Assembly (NCBI GenBank): GCA_963698645.1
Contig: CAVORP010000009.1
Coordinates: 558,001 to 622,000, forward strand
Length of the DNA stretch: 64,000 nt
Reading direction: 5' to 3'
Source of the DNA: Ovoidimarina sp963698645
Lineage (GTDB): Bacteria > Pseudomonadota > Alphaproteobacteria > Rhodobacterales > Rhodobacteraceae
Shown piece by piece: positions 49,141 through 58,773 of this stretch (positions are counted from its first letter, which is position 1; every line of letters starts with the position of its first letter). The translations under genes were made by a program, and so were the position numbers. The notes beneath the pieces are model-generated. The model was not told where the DNA came from. It made no database searches and saw nothing but the letters and a program-made list of their open reading frames with translations.

Positions 49141-49722
49141 ATGACCGCAGATGAAATCGCCCGCCTCGCCTATGTCCTCCTGATCGGCACCGCCGTGACG
49201 GGCTGGCTTCTGGCCGAGGCGCGTCGGGGGCTCGGCCCCACGCTCAAACGCGCGCTGATCTGGTGCTTCATCTTTCTGGGAGTCCTCGGCGGTGTGGGCC
49301 TTTGGGACGATATCCGCAACGACGTGGCCCCCCGCCAGCTTGTTCTGGACGGTGGCACCCGGGTCGAGGTGCCCCGCGCCTTCGACGGGCATTATTACCT
49401 CAGCGCACGGGTCAACGGCACGGTGATCGACTTCGTGGTGGATACCGGCGCCACGAATATCGTGCTCACCCGCGAGGATGCGAGACGGGCGGGCATCGCC
49501 CCCGATGCGCTCACCTTCACCGGTCAGGCCCGCACTGCGAACGGGATCGTCCGCACCGCGCCGGTGCGTCTGGACGAGGTGCGGATGGGCGATCTGGTCG
49601 ATCAGCGCGTGCCCGCCGTCGTCAATGATGGCGAGATGGAGCAATCGCTTCTGGGTATGTCCTATCTGAACCGGTTCAGCCGCATCGAGATCGCGGACGA
49701 CCGGTTGGTGCTGGAGCGCTAG
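49141..49722 (+). CDS. retropepsin-like aspartic protease (TIGR02281 type)
   Basis: A 193-residue product from ATG 49141. Two N-terminal helices (IARLAYVLLIGTAVTGWLLA, ALIWCFIFLGVLGGVGLW) anchor a periplasmic domain with the active-site motif FVVDTGATNIVLTREDARRA and the clan-AA element LLGMSYLNRFSRIEIADDRL. Proteins of this type are dimeric membrane-bound aspartic proteases in alphaproteobacteria; targets unknown. Confidence 0.85.
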   Translation: MTADEIARLAYVLLIGTAVTGWLLAEARRGLGPTLKRALIWCFIFLGVLGGVGLWDDIRNDVAPRQLVLDGGTRVEVPRAFDGHYYLSARVNGTVIDFVVDTGATNIVLTREDARRAGIAPDALTFTGQARTANGIVRTAPVRLDEVRMGDLVDQRVPAVVNDGEMEQSLLGMSYLNRFSRIEIADDRLVLER

Positions 49723-49828
49723 CCACATCTCGCGGCCAAATTCCGCGCATCATCGCGTGAGGATATGATAATCGTTAACAAAAGGTTAACGTTGGGGACG
49801 GTGTGTGATTCCGTGAAAGGTCCCCGAC

Positions 49829-51064
49829 GTGACGGTCTTCCTGTCGAACGGCTTGTTCATCAGCGAATTTCTCGGCGACAATGCCGGGCCGAACGCGTTC
49901 GACACGGACGGCGACGGCGGGGCCAACAAGGCCGACGAATTCATCGAGATCCAATCCGCCTCAAGCGCCACCATCGATCTGAGCGGCTTCCAGATCTGGA
50001 GCGCCGATCGTGGATTGCTCTACGCCTTCCAGAGCGGCGATACGATCCCGCCACGGGGAACCGCGACGGTCGTCGGCCAATATGACGGTGCCGAGCCCGC
50101 CGGTTTCTACGATGCAGGTCTCCCGGATTCGAACGCCAATGCCGGGCTCCTGCCAGATGGTCAGGGCGCGAATTACGATACGATCTACCTCGTCGACACG
50201 AATACCGGCGAATACATCCAGCTCAGCTACGGCGATCCGCCCCAGGTCTCACCCTTGCCAGCGGGCTTCCCCGGCACGAACCTTGTCGGCTCGGAAACCA
50301 TCACGTCCGGTCTTCCCAACGGCACGCCGATCCAGCGCGATTCCCAGGGCAACCTGATCGAAGGAACCACACCAACGCCGGGTGTCGGGGGGCCGATCTG
50401 CTTTGCCCGCGGCACGCTGATCCGGACCCCCGGGGGCGAAGTACCGGTGGAAAGCCTGAACGTGGGCGACAATGTCACGACGCTCGACCACGGCCCGCAG
50501 CCGGTGCGCTGGCTGGGCATGCGCCACCTCTCGCCCGCCGAACTGGCGCTCCGTCCAAGCTTCCGGCCGATCCGGATCCGCGCCGGCGCGCTTGGCTGCG
50601 GAACGCCCACAGCGGACCTGACGCTGTCCCCGCAACACCGCGTCCTCGCCGCCTCTCAGATCACCCGACGCATGTTCGCGACCCCCGAGGTCCTCGTGGC
50701 CGCAAAGACGCTTCTGTCCCTGCCTGGCGTCGAACAGGTCTCGGGAACGGATGGCGTGGACTATTTCCACCTGCTGCTCGACCAGCACGAAATCCTTCTG
50801 GCCAATGGCGCCCCTGCCGAGAGCCTGTATCTGGGCGAAATGACACTCGGCACTGTCGGTCCCGACGCCCTCGAAGAAATCCGGGCGCTGTTTCCCGAAA
50901 TCATCGCGAAGGCCACATCGCCACGGTCCGCCCGTACGTTACCCGAACCGAAACGGATTCGCCGGATGATGGCCCGCCACGTGCAGAACCGTCAGGCGCT
51001 TCTGTCATCTTTCGGGCCAAAGTCCCGAAAGGGATCCGAAAGCCCCGGGATCACACGACCCTAA
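49829..51064 (+). CDS. lamin-tail-like and Hint-domain secreted protein
   Basis: A 411-residue product from GTG 49829. The N-terminal half (LFISEFLGDNAGPNAFDTDG, EFIEIQSASSATIDLSGFQI) looks like a lamin-tail domain with an Asp/Gly Ca-binding-like loop. The second half is a Hint_2 domain: CFARGTLIRTPGGEVPVESL, LSPQHRVLAASQ (conserved His) and HLLLDQHEILLANGAPAESL. No N-terminal signal is present; related Rhodobacterales proteins are thought to be secreted by type I systems. It overlaps the convergent VOC gene by four bases. Confidence 0.8.
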   Translation: MTVFLSNGLFISEFLGDNAGPNAFDTDGDGGANKADEFIEIQSASSATIDLSGFQIWSADRGLLYAFQSGDTIPPRGTATVVGQYDGAEPAGFYDAGLPDSNANAGLLPDGQGANYDTIYLVDTNTGEYIQLSYGDPPQVSPLPAGFPGTNLVGSETITSGLPNGTPIQRDSQGNLIEGTTPTPGVGGPICFARGTLIRTPGGEVPVESLNVGDNVTTLDHGPQPVRWLGMRHLSPAELALRPSFRPIRIRAGALGCGTPTADLTLSPQHRVLAASQITRRMFATPEVLVAAKTLLSLPGVEQVSGTDGVDYFHLLLDQHEILLANGAPAESLYLGEMTLGTVGPDALEEIRALFPEIIAKATSPRSARTLPEPKRIRRMMARHVQNRQALLSSFGPKSRKGSESPGITRP

Positions 51065-51462
51065 CTCACCCATTCCGAAGACGGGAAATCCACATGAATG
51101 TGGTTGCCGTCCGGGTCTCGGAAATTCACCTGCACGATGGGAAATTCCGGCACCGGATCAACGGAGTAGCGCACCTCATGCGCCTCCAGTCGCTCCAGAA
51201 ACCCGGCCAGCCCCTCGGCCGAAATCGCGAAATGCTCGATCTTCGGCTCGACCGAGCGCGGCTCCGCCGCCACCGCCACCAGATGCACGATGGGCGCATC
51301 GTCCAGATACATCCACGCGCCGGGAAACCCGAAGGGCGGGCGCGGCCCGTTCGTCAGCCCCAGCACCGCCTCGTACCACGCGACCTGCTCTTCCAGCCGT
51401 GCGGTCCGGATGTTCACATGATCCAGCCGTTTCAGTTTCACCGCGATGCCCTCCATTCCCAT
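51061..51462 (-). CDS. VOC-family (glyoxalase-like) protein
   Basis: About 133 residues from ATG 51462 (MGMEGIAVKLKRLDHVNIRT); MEGIAVK two codons on is also possible. Paired beta-alpha-beta units with metal-type ligands: RLDHVNIRT, HLVAVAAEPRSVEPKIEHFA and the C-terminal NFRDPDGNHIHVDFP. It may be a dioxygenase, glyoxalase or resistance type; not assignable. Confidence 0.8.
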   Translation of the reverse strand: MGMEGIAVKLKRLDHVNIRTARLEEQVAWYEAVLGLTNGPRPPFGFPGAWMYLDDAPIVHLVAVAAEPRSVEPKIEHFAISAEGLAGFLERLEAHEVRYSVDPVPEFPIVQVNFRDPDGNHIHVDFPSSEWVS

Positions 51463-51518
51463 GTCACCCTCGCTTCTAGCACCGCGCTGGCGGAAAGCTG
51501 AACGGGTGTTCAAATAAA

Positions 51519-51540
51519 AACGGCGCCCGAAGGCGCCGTT
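51519..51540 (-). terminator. terminator of lon
   Basis: AACGGCGCC-CGAA-GGCGCCGTT: a 9-bp stem that on the minus strand has a TTCG tetraloop and is followed by TTTTATTTG. It lies 25 bases past the lon stop. A textbook Rho-independent terminator. Confidence 0.9.
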
Positions 51541-51564
51541 CTCTCACTTACCGGAAATATCCGC

Positions 51565-53976
51565 TCAATGCGCAACCGGCGGCGCACCCGCGCCCGCCCG
51601 TTCCGCCGCACGCGCGGCGGCGGCGGCTTCCTCGGCGGCCTCGTCCCATTCCACCGGCTCGGGCGCTCGCACCAGAGCCTGCTTCAGAACCTCGGACACG
51701 TGGCTCACGGGGATGATCTCAAGCCCGTTCTTCACATTGTCGGGGATCTCCGACAGATCCTTGGCATTCTCCTCGGGAATCAGCACCGTCTTGATGCCGC
51801 CACGAAGCGCCGCCAACAGCTTCTCCTTCAGACCGCCGATAGGCATCGCATTGCCGCGCAAGCTGACCTCGCCCGTCATCGCGATATCCTTGCGCACCGG
51901 GATCTTCGTCAGAACCGACACGATGGATGTCACCATGGCCAGACCGGCCGACGGACCATCCTTGGGCGTCGCGCCATCGGGCACGTGCACGTGGATGTCG
52001 ATCGTATCGAACACCGGCGGCTTGACCCCGATCTGCGGCGCAATCGACCGCACATAACTCGAGGCCGCGTCGATGGACTCCTTCATCACATCGCCCAGCT
52101 TGCCGGTTGTCTTCATACGTCCCTTGCCCGGAAGCCGCAGGGCCTCAATCTGCAACAGATCGCCCCCCACGCTTGTCCAGGCCAGGCCGGTGACGACACC
52201 GATCTGGTCGTCCTTCTCGGCAAGCCCATAGCGATGCCGCCGGACACCCAGGAATTCCTCGAGTTTCTCGGGAGTTATGACGACTTTCTGATCTTCCTTC
52301 TTGATGATCTTCGTCACTGCCTTCCGCGCCAGCTTGGCGATCTCGCGCTCGAGGTTCCGCACCCCCGCCTCGCGGGTGTAGTAGCGGATGATATCGGTCA
52401 GCGCCGCGTCGGTCAGCTCGAACTCGGACGGTTTCAGCCCGTGGTTCTTCACCTGCTTGTCGATCAGGTGCTGCCGCGCGATCTCGCGCTTCTCGTCCTC
52501 GGTGTAGCCCGCCAACGGGATGATCTCCATCCGGTCCAGAAGCGGCCCGGGCATGTTGTAGGAGTTCGCCGTGGTGAGGAACATCACGTTCGACAGATCG
52601 TATTCGACCTCAAGATAGTGATCGACGAAGGTGCCGTTCTGCTCGGGGTCGAGAACCTCAAGCATAGCCGAAGCCGGGTCACCCCGGAAATCCTGGCCCA
52701 TCTTGTCGATCTCGTCGAGCAGGATCAGCGGGTTGGTCGTCTTCGCCTTCTTCAAGGCCTGGATGATCTTGCCCGGCATCGACCCGATATAGGTCCGCCG
52801 GTGACCCCGGATCTCGCTCTCGTCGCGCACCCCGCCCAGCGAAATGCGGATGAACTCGCGCCCGGTGGCCTTCGCGACCGACTTGCCCAGCGAGGTCTTG
52901 CCCACGCCCGGCGGTCCGACAAGGCACAGGATCGGCCCGCGCAGCTTCTTCGACCGCTGCTGCACGGCAAGATATTCGACGATCCGTTCCTTGACCTTTT
53001 CAAGCCCGTAATGGTCGTCATCCAGAATTTTCTCGGCCCGGCCCAGATCCTTCTTCACGCGGGATTTGACACCCCACGGGATCGACAACATCCAGTCAAG
53101 GTAGTTGCGCACCACGGTCGCCTCCGCACTCATCGGCGACATGTTCTTGAGCTTCTTCAGCTCGGCCTCGGCCTTTTCGGCGGCCTCTTTCGACAGCTTC
53201 GTGGCGGCGATCTTCTCTTCCAGCTCGGCGATCTCGTTCGATCCGTCCTCGCCATCGCCCAGCTCCTTCTGAATGGCCTTCATCTGCTCATTCAGATAGT
53301 ACTCGCGCTGGGTCCGCTCCATCTGGCTCTTGACGCGGGTCTTGATCTTCTTCTCGACCTGCAGAACGCTCATTTCGCCCTGCATCAGGCCATAGACCTT
53401 CTCAAGCCGCTCGGCCACGTTCAGCGTTTCCAGAAGCTCCTGCTTCTGTTCGACTTCCACACCCAGATGCCCGGCCACGAGGTCGGCAAGACGTTCGGGC
53501 TCGCGGGTTTCGCCCACGGCCACCATCGCCTCTTCGGGGATGTTCTTCTTCACCTTGGTGTAGCGCTGGAACTCGTCGCTGACCGACCGGATCAGGGCCT
53601 CGATCAGTTCCGGCTCGCCCGGCTCTTCCATCAGTTCGATCGCCGCAGCCTCGAAATAGCTGTCATTGGGAAAGAACTCGGTGATGTGAACCCGCGCACG
53701 GCCTTCGACGAGCACCTTCACGGTGCCGTCCGGCAGCTTCAGAAGCTGCAGCACATTGGCCAGAACGCCGGTTCTGAAAATTCCGTCTTCGGTCGGATCA
53801 TCCACCGAAGGATCCTTCTGGCTCGACAGCAGGATCTGCTTGTCGTCCGCCATCACGGCCTCGAGAGCCCGCACGGATTTGTCTCGCCCAACGAAAAGAG
53901 GCACGATCATGTGCGGGAAAACCACGATGTCGCGAAGCGGCAGCACCGGGAAGGTTTGGCTGATTTGCTCGGTCAT
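51565..53976 (-). CDS. lon: ATP-dependent protease Lon
   Basis: An 803-residue product from ATG 53976 (MTEQISQTFPVLPLRDIVVF). N-terminal substrate domain, coiled coil (LEEKIAATKLSKEAAEKAEA), AAA+ domain (Walker A GPPGVGKTSLGKSVA, Walker B NPLILLDEIDKMGQDFRGD) and S16 protease domain with Ser676 in PKDGPSAGLAMVTS and the Lys partner in GGLKEKLLAALRGGI. Cytoplasmic quality control and regulator turnover. Intact over 2.4 kb. Confidence 0.97.
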   Translation of the reverse strand: MTEQISQTFPVLPLRDIVVFPHMIVPLFVGRDKSVRALEAVMADDKQILLSSQKDPSVDDPTEDGIFRTGVLANVLQLLKLPDGTVKVLVEGRARVHITEFFPNDSYFEAAAIELMEEPGEPELIEALIRSVSDEFQRYTKVKKNIPEEAMVAVGETREPERLADLVAGHLGVEVEQKQELLETLNVAERLEKVYGLMQGEMSVLQVEKKIKTRVKSQMERTQREYYLNEQMKAIQKELGDGEDGSNEIAELEEKIAATKLSKEAAEKAEAELKKLKNMSPMSAEATVVRNYLDWMLSIPWGVKSRVKKDLGRAEKILDDDHYGLEKVKERIVEYLAVQQRSKKLRGPILCLVGPPGVGKTSLGKSVAKATGREFIRISLGGVRDESEIRGHRRTYIGSMPGKIIQALKKAKTTNPLILLDEIDKMGQDFRGDPASAMLEVLDPEQNGTFVDHYLEVEYDLSNVMFLTTANSYNMPGPLLDRMEIIPLAGYTEDEKREIARQHLIDKQVKNHGLKPSEFELTDAALTDIIRYYTREAGVRNLEREIAKLARKAVTKIIKKEDQKVVITPEKLEEFLGVRRHRYGLAEKDDQIGVVTGLAWTSVGGDLLQIEALRLPGKGRMKTTGKLGDVMKESIDAASSYVRSIAPQIGVKPPVFDTIDIHVHVPDGATPKDGPSAGLAMVTSIVSVLTKIPVRKDIAMTGEVSLRGNAMPIGGLKEKLLAALRGGIKTVLIPEENAKDLSEIPDNVKNGLEIIPVSHVSEVLKQALVRAPEPVEWDEAAEEAAAAARAAERAGAGAPPVAH

Positions 53977-54389
53977 ATGACTTCCTTGTCTTAAGGCAAA
54001 AGACGCCCGGTCCCAGTCATTGGCAACCTCGGTCCTTTCCTGTCTTCGCCACAATAGATGGGGTCAAAACCATCCTTATCAAGCGCGTTCTCCACGCCGT
54101 TTGGCGACAACTCTGACGCCAAGAGCGTACCGGGGCAAGGTGCGAAATAGATGAATCTCGATCTCGGAACGATTCCAGACAGAAAGGGGATTGTTTCCCA
54201 TCAAGCGCCCAATTTACGCCCGATTGCCACGCATCATGGACCGAACCCACGGTTTCGCAGCCGACTCGGGGGCCAAGACCATGTGCGAGGACATCAAATG
54301 ACCATCCCTCTTGCCATTGCGCAACGCGCCGCGCCATCGACCCGTCCGGCCACAGACGGACAACCGCCCGCGCATACGGGAATGTAACC
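53977..54389. other. 413-base divergent intergenic region
   Basis: Between lon (minus) and the next plus-strand gene. No protein pattern in any frame. It must hold the lon promoter and probably the promoter of the gene at 54390. I could not pick out a convincing sigma-32 type promoter by eye. Confidence 0.4.
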
Positions 54390-55259
54390 ATGCTACGAAG
54401 GCTCTACCGGCAGCGACGCCGCTTTCTCTTCATCGCGGCACTCGTGAGCATCTGGCTCACCATAAGCCTCTATCTTGGCGCAATGCCCAACGACATAACT
54501 TTCCCCACCGATAGCTGGATCACATGGGTGTCCTTCGTGCTGACCGGTCTCGTCGTCGCTGCGGCCACGACGCTGATCGGTACGTTCCTGCTTCCCTCCA
54601 TGCGGTTCGCGGCTGAACTCATGTTTCTGACATCAATGTCGGTCATGCTGGTCCAGACCGCCCTGCCCGACAGTTCGCTTCAGACAGGCTGGATCCAAGC
54701 AACACTGTTCGTCGCAATCTTCGTGGCGCTCGAGCGTCTGCTTTATCACACACCGCTCGATCGCTGGACGATCCGCCCGGTCGCCGCCCGCCAGCGGAGC
54801 TTCCATCTTCCCGTCACCGCGCAAGCGGCATGGAACGCCTTCGCACCGCTGCCGCATCTGGCAAAAACGCATTTCTACCCCGGCACCCGGATCACCCCGG
54901 TCGCGGGCCTTGACGACGCCTACGACCTCACCTTTCCCTTGAAGGGCGGTCAGGCATGGCTGTCCGAGACGATCTTCGTCGAGGAATGCGCACCACCGCA
55001 TCGCATCACCTTCCGCTTCACCCCGCCCACCGATGCCCCGGGAAATGACGGGCTGAGCGGCGCGGCACGGATCGAGATCACTCCCGAGGCCGATGGCTGC
55101 CGCGTGACCGTCGCAGAGATGCGCGACCCCGCGCCCCTGCGCCGACGCCTGCAATGGTGGTTCGATGACGAATTCATGGACCGTACCGACAGCATGCTCG
55201 CCCGCGCCGCCGGTCGCCGCGACTGGTCTTTCCTATCGGGTCAGTTCGTCAAGATCTGA
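54390..55259 (+). CDS. membrane protein with SRPBCC-like C-terminal domain
   Basis: A 289-residue product from ATG 54390 (MLRRLYRQRRRFLFIAALVS). Four membrane helices in the first 120 residues (FIAALVSIWLTISLYLG, WVSFVLTGLVVAAATTLIGT, MRFAAELMFLTSMSVMLVQT, QATLFVAIFVALERLLYH), then a soluble domain (FHLPVTAQAAWNAFAPLPHL, THFYPGTRITPV, HRITFRFTPPTDAPG, RIEITPEADGCRVTVAEMRD) whose beta pattern resembles polyketide-cyclase/SRPBCC ligand-binding folds. Function unknown. Confidence 0.6.
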   Translation: MLRRLYRQRRRFLFIAALVSIWLTISLYLGAMPNDITFPTDSWITWVSFVLTGLVVAAATTLIGTFLLPSMRFAAELMFLTSMSVMLVQTALPDSSLQTGWIQATLFVAIFVALERLLYHTPLDRWTIRPVAARQRSFHLPVTAQAAWNAFAPLPHLAKTHFYPGTRITPVAGLDDAYDLTFPLKGGQAWLSETIFVEECAPPHRITFRFTPPTDAPGNDGLSGAARIEITPEADGCRVTVAEMRDPAPLRRRLQWWFDDEFMDRTDSMLARAAGRRDWSFLSGQFVKI

Positions 55260-55412
55260 CCTGCTTCCCCCAGACCCGCACGCGATGCACGAGCCAGGAT
55301 TCACCCGGGTATCCAGCCCTAAATTCGTCACATTTTCCCTCTATCGGTTTCCAAATCGGCAACAAAGCGTGACAATTCAAAGGATCACGACAAACCGCAG
55401 ACGAACGAGGCA

Positions 55413-56585
55413 ATGATGAACGCACAATCCCCCATCAACGCGGCCGAGCGCGACAAGGCCGCATATGCTCAGGTCGATAACGTCAAACTGAACGAGATGC
55501 TCGCCTATGCTGCCCGGAAATCCGGCCGCTCTGTCCTTCAGATCGGCAAGGAATTCTCGCAGATGAACCGGTCCTTCCGGATGATCAACATCTCGGAATA
55601 TATCCGCTGGGGCCTGTTCGATCCCGACCGCCACGACGAGGCACAGCGCAACGCGTTCATCTCAAACGACGCGCATTGGCCGATCGTGCATTCCGTCAAT
55701 CCGCGCAGTTGGCAAAGCACAGCCGAAGACAAGGTCATCGCCGCAACGATCCTGAACGCGGGCGGCGTCCCGGTACCCGACTCCGTCGGCGTGATCGACA
55801 AATCGCAGCGCCTCTACCCCGGCCTGCCCACAATCGCGACGCCCGATGCGCTCCGTGGCCTTCTGACCGATCTGGGTCCGGGCGAGATCTTCGGCAAGAT
55901 CCATAACGGAATGATCAGCCTCGGTGCCTTCAACATCCGCGCCTCCGACAGCACGCATATCCACTGCGATGGCTTCGATCCGATGACATACGAGGATTTC
56001 CTGACCCATTTCGTGGGCGAAAACTCGTATCTCCTTCAAAAGCGGCTGGAGAACCACTCCGCCCTCAACCCCTATGCATCGGGCCTCGCGACCGTCCGAA
56101 TGATCAACCTTGTGCGCGAAAACGACATCTTCACGCCCTTCGCGATCATCTCGATGCCGCAGGGCGACAATATCGCCGATACGCTCTGGCGCAGCGGCAA
56201 CATCGCGTGTGACATCGACGTGGCCAGCGGGGCGATCCGAACCGTCGTGACGCGCGAAGGCCCCGAAATCGCGTTCCTTCCCGACCATCCGGCAACCGCG
56301 GGTCTGATGGGAATGGTCCTGCCACATTGGGATCTTCTGGTGGAAACCAACGCCCGCGCCGCCCGCCTCTTCGGCCCGATCAAGTATCAGTCCACCGATA
56401 TCGCGATCACGCAGGACGGCCCGGTGATCGTCGAATTGAACTATGGAAGCGGCTTCGGCCTGCCCCAGAACGCCAGCGGTCGCGGTCTTCTGACCCCCGA
56501 GGTAGTGGCCTTTTTCGAACAGCATGGCGCCACCCTTGGTGCGAATGCTCCGGCAAAGAAAAAAGGGTTCTTCTCTCGCGGCTAA
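55413..56585 (+). CDS. sugar-transfer-associated ATP-grasp protein
   Basis: A 390-residue product from ATG 55413 (a second ATG follows). It fits the ATP-grasp family found with exopolysaccharide genes: DKVIAATILNAGGVPVPDSV, GEIFGKIHNGMISLGAF (nucleotide lysine and Gly loop) and the C-terminal metal-site region DIAITQDGPVIVELNYGSGF with the E-x-N ligand pair. It probably ligates a carboxyl to an amine or other acceptor during glycan modification; substrate unknown. It stands alone here and is followed by a strong terminator. Confidence 0.75.
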   Translation: MMNAQSPINAAERDKAAYAQVDNVKLNEMLAYAARKSGRSVLQIGKEFSQMNRSFRMINISEYIRWGLFDPDRHDEAQRNAFISNDAHWPIVHSVNPRSWQSTAEDKVIAATILNAGGVPVPDSVGVIDKSQRLYPGLPTIATPDALRGLLTDLGPGEIFGKIHNGMISLGAFNIRASDSTHIHCDGFDPMTYEDFLTHFVGENSYLLQKRLENHSALNPYASGLATVRMINLVRENDIFTPFAIISMPQGDNIADTLWRSGNIACDIDVASGAIRTVVTREGPEIAFLPDHPATAGLMGMVLPHWDLLVETNARAARLFGPIKYQSTDIAITQDGPVIVELNYGSGFGLPQNASGRGLLTPEVVAFFEQHGATLGANAPAKKKGFFSRG

Positions 56586-56610
56586 GCACATCATCGGGCT
56601 TGGCAGTTCA

Positions 56611-56634
56611 GGGGGCGGTCATCCGCCCCCTTTT
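56611..56634 (+). terminator. Rho-independent terminator
   Basis: GGGGGCGG-TCAT-CCGCCCCC followed by TTTT, 25 bases after the ATP-grasp stop. It lies between convergent genes and ends just before the tgt stop. Confidence 0.9.
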
Positions 56635-56640
56635 GATATC

Positions 56641-57771
56641 CTACATAGGTTCAATATCGCCCGCCGCGCGTTCGGCATGGAAGGCCTCCTCCCAAGCGGT
56701 GAATGTTCCGGCGGCGATCGCACCTCGCATCTCTGCCATGAGATCCTGATAATATTGCAGGTTATGCCAGGTCAGCAGCATCGAACTGATAATTTCCTGG
56801 CTGCGGAACACATGGTGCAGATAGGCGCGGCTGTAGCCCCGGCAGGCCGGGCAGCCACAACCCTCGTCCAACGGGCGCGGGTCGTCCTGATGCCGCGCGT
56901 TCTTGATGTTGACCACGCCATGTCGCGTGAAGACCTGCCCCGTCCGCCCCGAGCGTGAGGGAAGCACGCAATCCATCATGTCGATGCCGCGTTTGACCGC
57001 GCCCACGATGTCGTCGGGCTTGCCCACCCCCATAAGATAGCGCGGCTTGTCCCGGGGCAGCATGCCGGGCGCGTAATCCAGAACGCCGAACATCGCCTCC
57101 TGCCCCTCGCCCACTGCAAGCCCGCCCACCGCGTAACCGTCGAACCCGATCCCGGTCAGCGCCTCGGCGCTCTCGGCGCGCAGGTCCCGCGTGACGCCGC
57201 CCTGCTGGATGCCGAACAGCGCATGCCCCGGCCGGTCGCCGAAGGCCACCTTCGACCGGTCCGCCCAGCGCATGGACAGTCGCATGCTCTTCGCCACCTC
57301 CGCCTCTTCGGCGGGAAGCGCGGGACATTCGTCGAAGCACATTACGATGTCCGAACCCAGAAGCTTCTGGATTTCCATGCTGCGCTCGGGGCTGAGCATG
57401 TGTTTCGAGCCGTCGATATGGCTTTTGAACGTGACACCCTCTTCGGTCAGCTTCCGAAGTCCCGCAAGGCTCATCACCTGAAACCCGCCCGAGTCGGTCA
57501 GGATCGGGCGCTCCCAGTTCATGAACCGGTGCAACCCGCCCAGCCGGGCCACCCGTTCCGCCCCGGGCCGCAGCATGAGGTGATAGGTATTGCCCAGAAG
57601 GATATCGGCCCCGGTCGCGCGCACGCTTTCGGGCAGCATTGCCTTGACCGTCGCAGCGGTGCCCACGGGCATGAAGGCCGGCGTGCGGATCTCGCCGCGC
57701 GGCGTCTGGATGACCCCGGTGCGCGCCGCGCCGTCCGTGGCAAGAAGATCGAAAGAGAACCGTGTCGTCAT
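56641..57771 (-). CDS. tgt: tRNA-guanine transglycosylase (queuine)
   Basis: A 376-residue product from ATG 57771. It inserts preQ1 into GUN tRNAs. Motifs: ILTDSGGFQVMSLAGLRKL (catalytic base Asp), FDECPALPAEEAEV, IGFDGYAVGGLAVGEGQEAM (nucleophile Asp is in the DxxDC region PKRGIDMMDCVLPSRSGRT) and the zinc site GCGCPACRGYSRAYLHH. Intact. Confidence 0.96.
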   Translation of the reverse strand: MTTRFSFDLLATDGAARTGVIQTPRGEIRTPAFMPVGTAATVKAMLPESVRATGADILLGNTYHLMLRPGAERVARLGGLHRFMNWERPILTDSGGFQVMSLAGLRKLTEEGVTFKSHIDGSKHMLSPERSMEIQKLLGSDIVMCFDECPALPAEEAEVAKSMRLSMRWADRSKVAFGDRPGHALFGIQQGGVTRDLRAESAEALTGIGFDGYAVGGLAVGEGQEAMFGVLDYAPGMLPRDKPRYLMGVGKPDDIVGAVKRGIDMMDCVLPSRSGRTGQVFTRHGVVNIKNARHQDDPRPLDEGCGCPACRGYSRAYLHHVFRSQEIISSMLLTWHNLQYYQDLMAEMRGAIAAGTFTAWEEAFHAERAAGDIEPM

Positions 57772-57810
57772 GCCGCCCCGATAGAACCTTCGCCCGGAAA
57801 AGGCAAAAGC

Positions 57811-58627
57811 TTAACCGCGTGCGGTTGCCATGATGAAATGGATCACCGCCGGAACCCGCACCGCGCCGTCCTGCGCGAACCCGGCGAAACGCTCTGCCAA
57901 GGCCGCCCTGACCACGGCGCGATCCGCTTCGGACGGCTCGAGCTGCTCCAGAAGCATCGGCGCGGCGCCCACGACCATGTGGAAGTCCGCCACGGCTCCA
58001 GTTCCGCCCGACGGTGTCAGGAGCAGGTCCACGGTCTCCACCCGCGCATCCCATCCCGCCGCCTCCAGCGCCTCCAGCGCCACTGCCGGATCGGCAAAGC
58101 GGAACGGACCCGGTGATGCGGGGTCGGGGCGCTCCTGCGGCCCGAAATGCCCTTCCACCGCCGCCCGCCCGATCCCGAACCACGGGTTGGATGGCGGCGG
58201 GCCCCATGCTGCTATCGTCAAGTTGAGCACCGGGTCGCATCGCCTTGCGAATGTTGGAGAAAGCCGCACCGGTATCGGCAAAGAACATGCTCCCGAACAG
58301 CGAAATCGCCGCGTCGAACATGCCCGGCTCAAACCCGTGTTCCATGGCATCGCCCTCGATCACCTGGACATGGTCCGGCACCCGCTCCGCCGCCCGCGCC
58401 ACCATGGGCGGTGCGATGTCGATCCCGGTGACGCGCCCCCCGGGCCCCACCGCATCGGCGGCCAGCAACAGGCTCGACCCCATGCCGAAACCGATATCAA
58501 GCACATGCTGCCCGGCGCGAAGACCCGCCCGCTCCATGATACCGTCCAGAACCGGCCTGTGCGCCATCTCGACTTCCGATTCCATCGATAGCCACGGCGC
58601 CGACAACGCCACCCAATCCATTGACAT
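57811..58627 (-). CDS. SAM-dependent methyltransferase, one frameshift
   Basis: Start ATG 58627 (MSMDWVALSAPWLSMESEVE). Rossmann SAM site HVLDIGFGMGSSLLLAADAV and GGRVTGIDIAPPMVARAAER; motif for base/acid DAAISLFGSMFFADTGAAF. One extra T near 58216 splits MRPGAQL from TIAAWGPPPSNPWFGIG. The repaired product is 271 residues, ending AVIHFIMATARG. UbiE/COQ5-like class I methyltransferase; substrate unknown. It is 40 bases upstream of tgt, same strand. Confidence 0.8.
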
Positions 58628-58773
58628 TCCCCGCCGCTCCCCGATCCAAAACCACCTCTGGCGCAAGACTAGTCACGGACCCGAATACAATCCAGACAAT
58701 TCACCACCCGCACGGGCTTTACCCCGCCGGGACAATCCCTATATAAACGCTCAAGTTTAAGGGACGCAGAACG

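Noticed and set aside
51568..53994. An 808-codon open frame opposite lon
   Set aside because: Same antisense artefact; lon on the minus strand has all family motifs.
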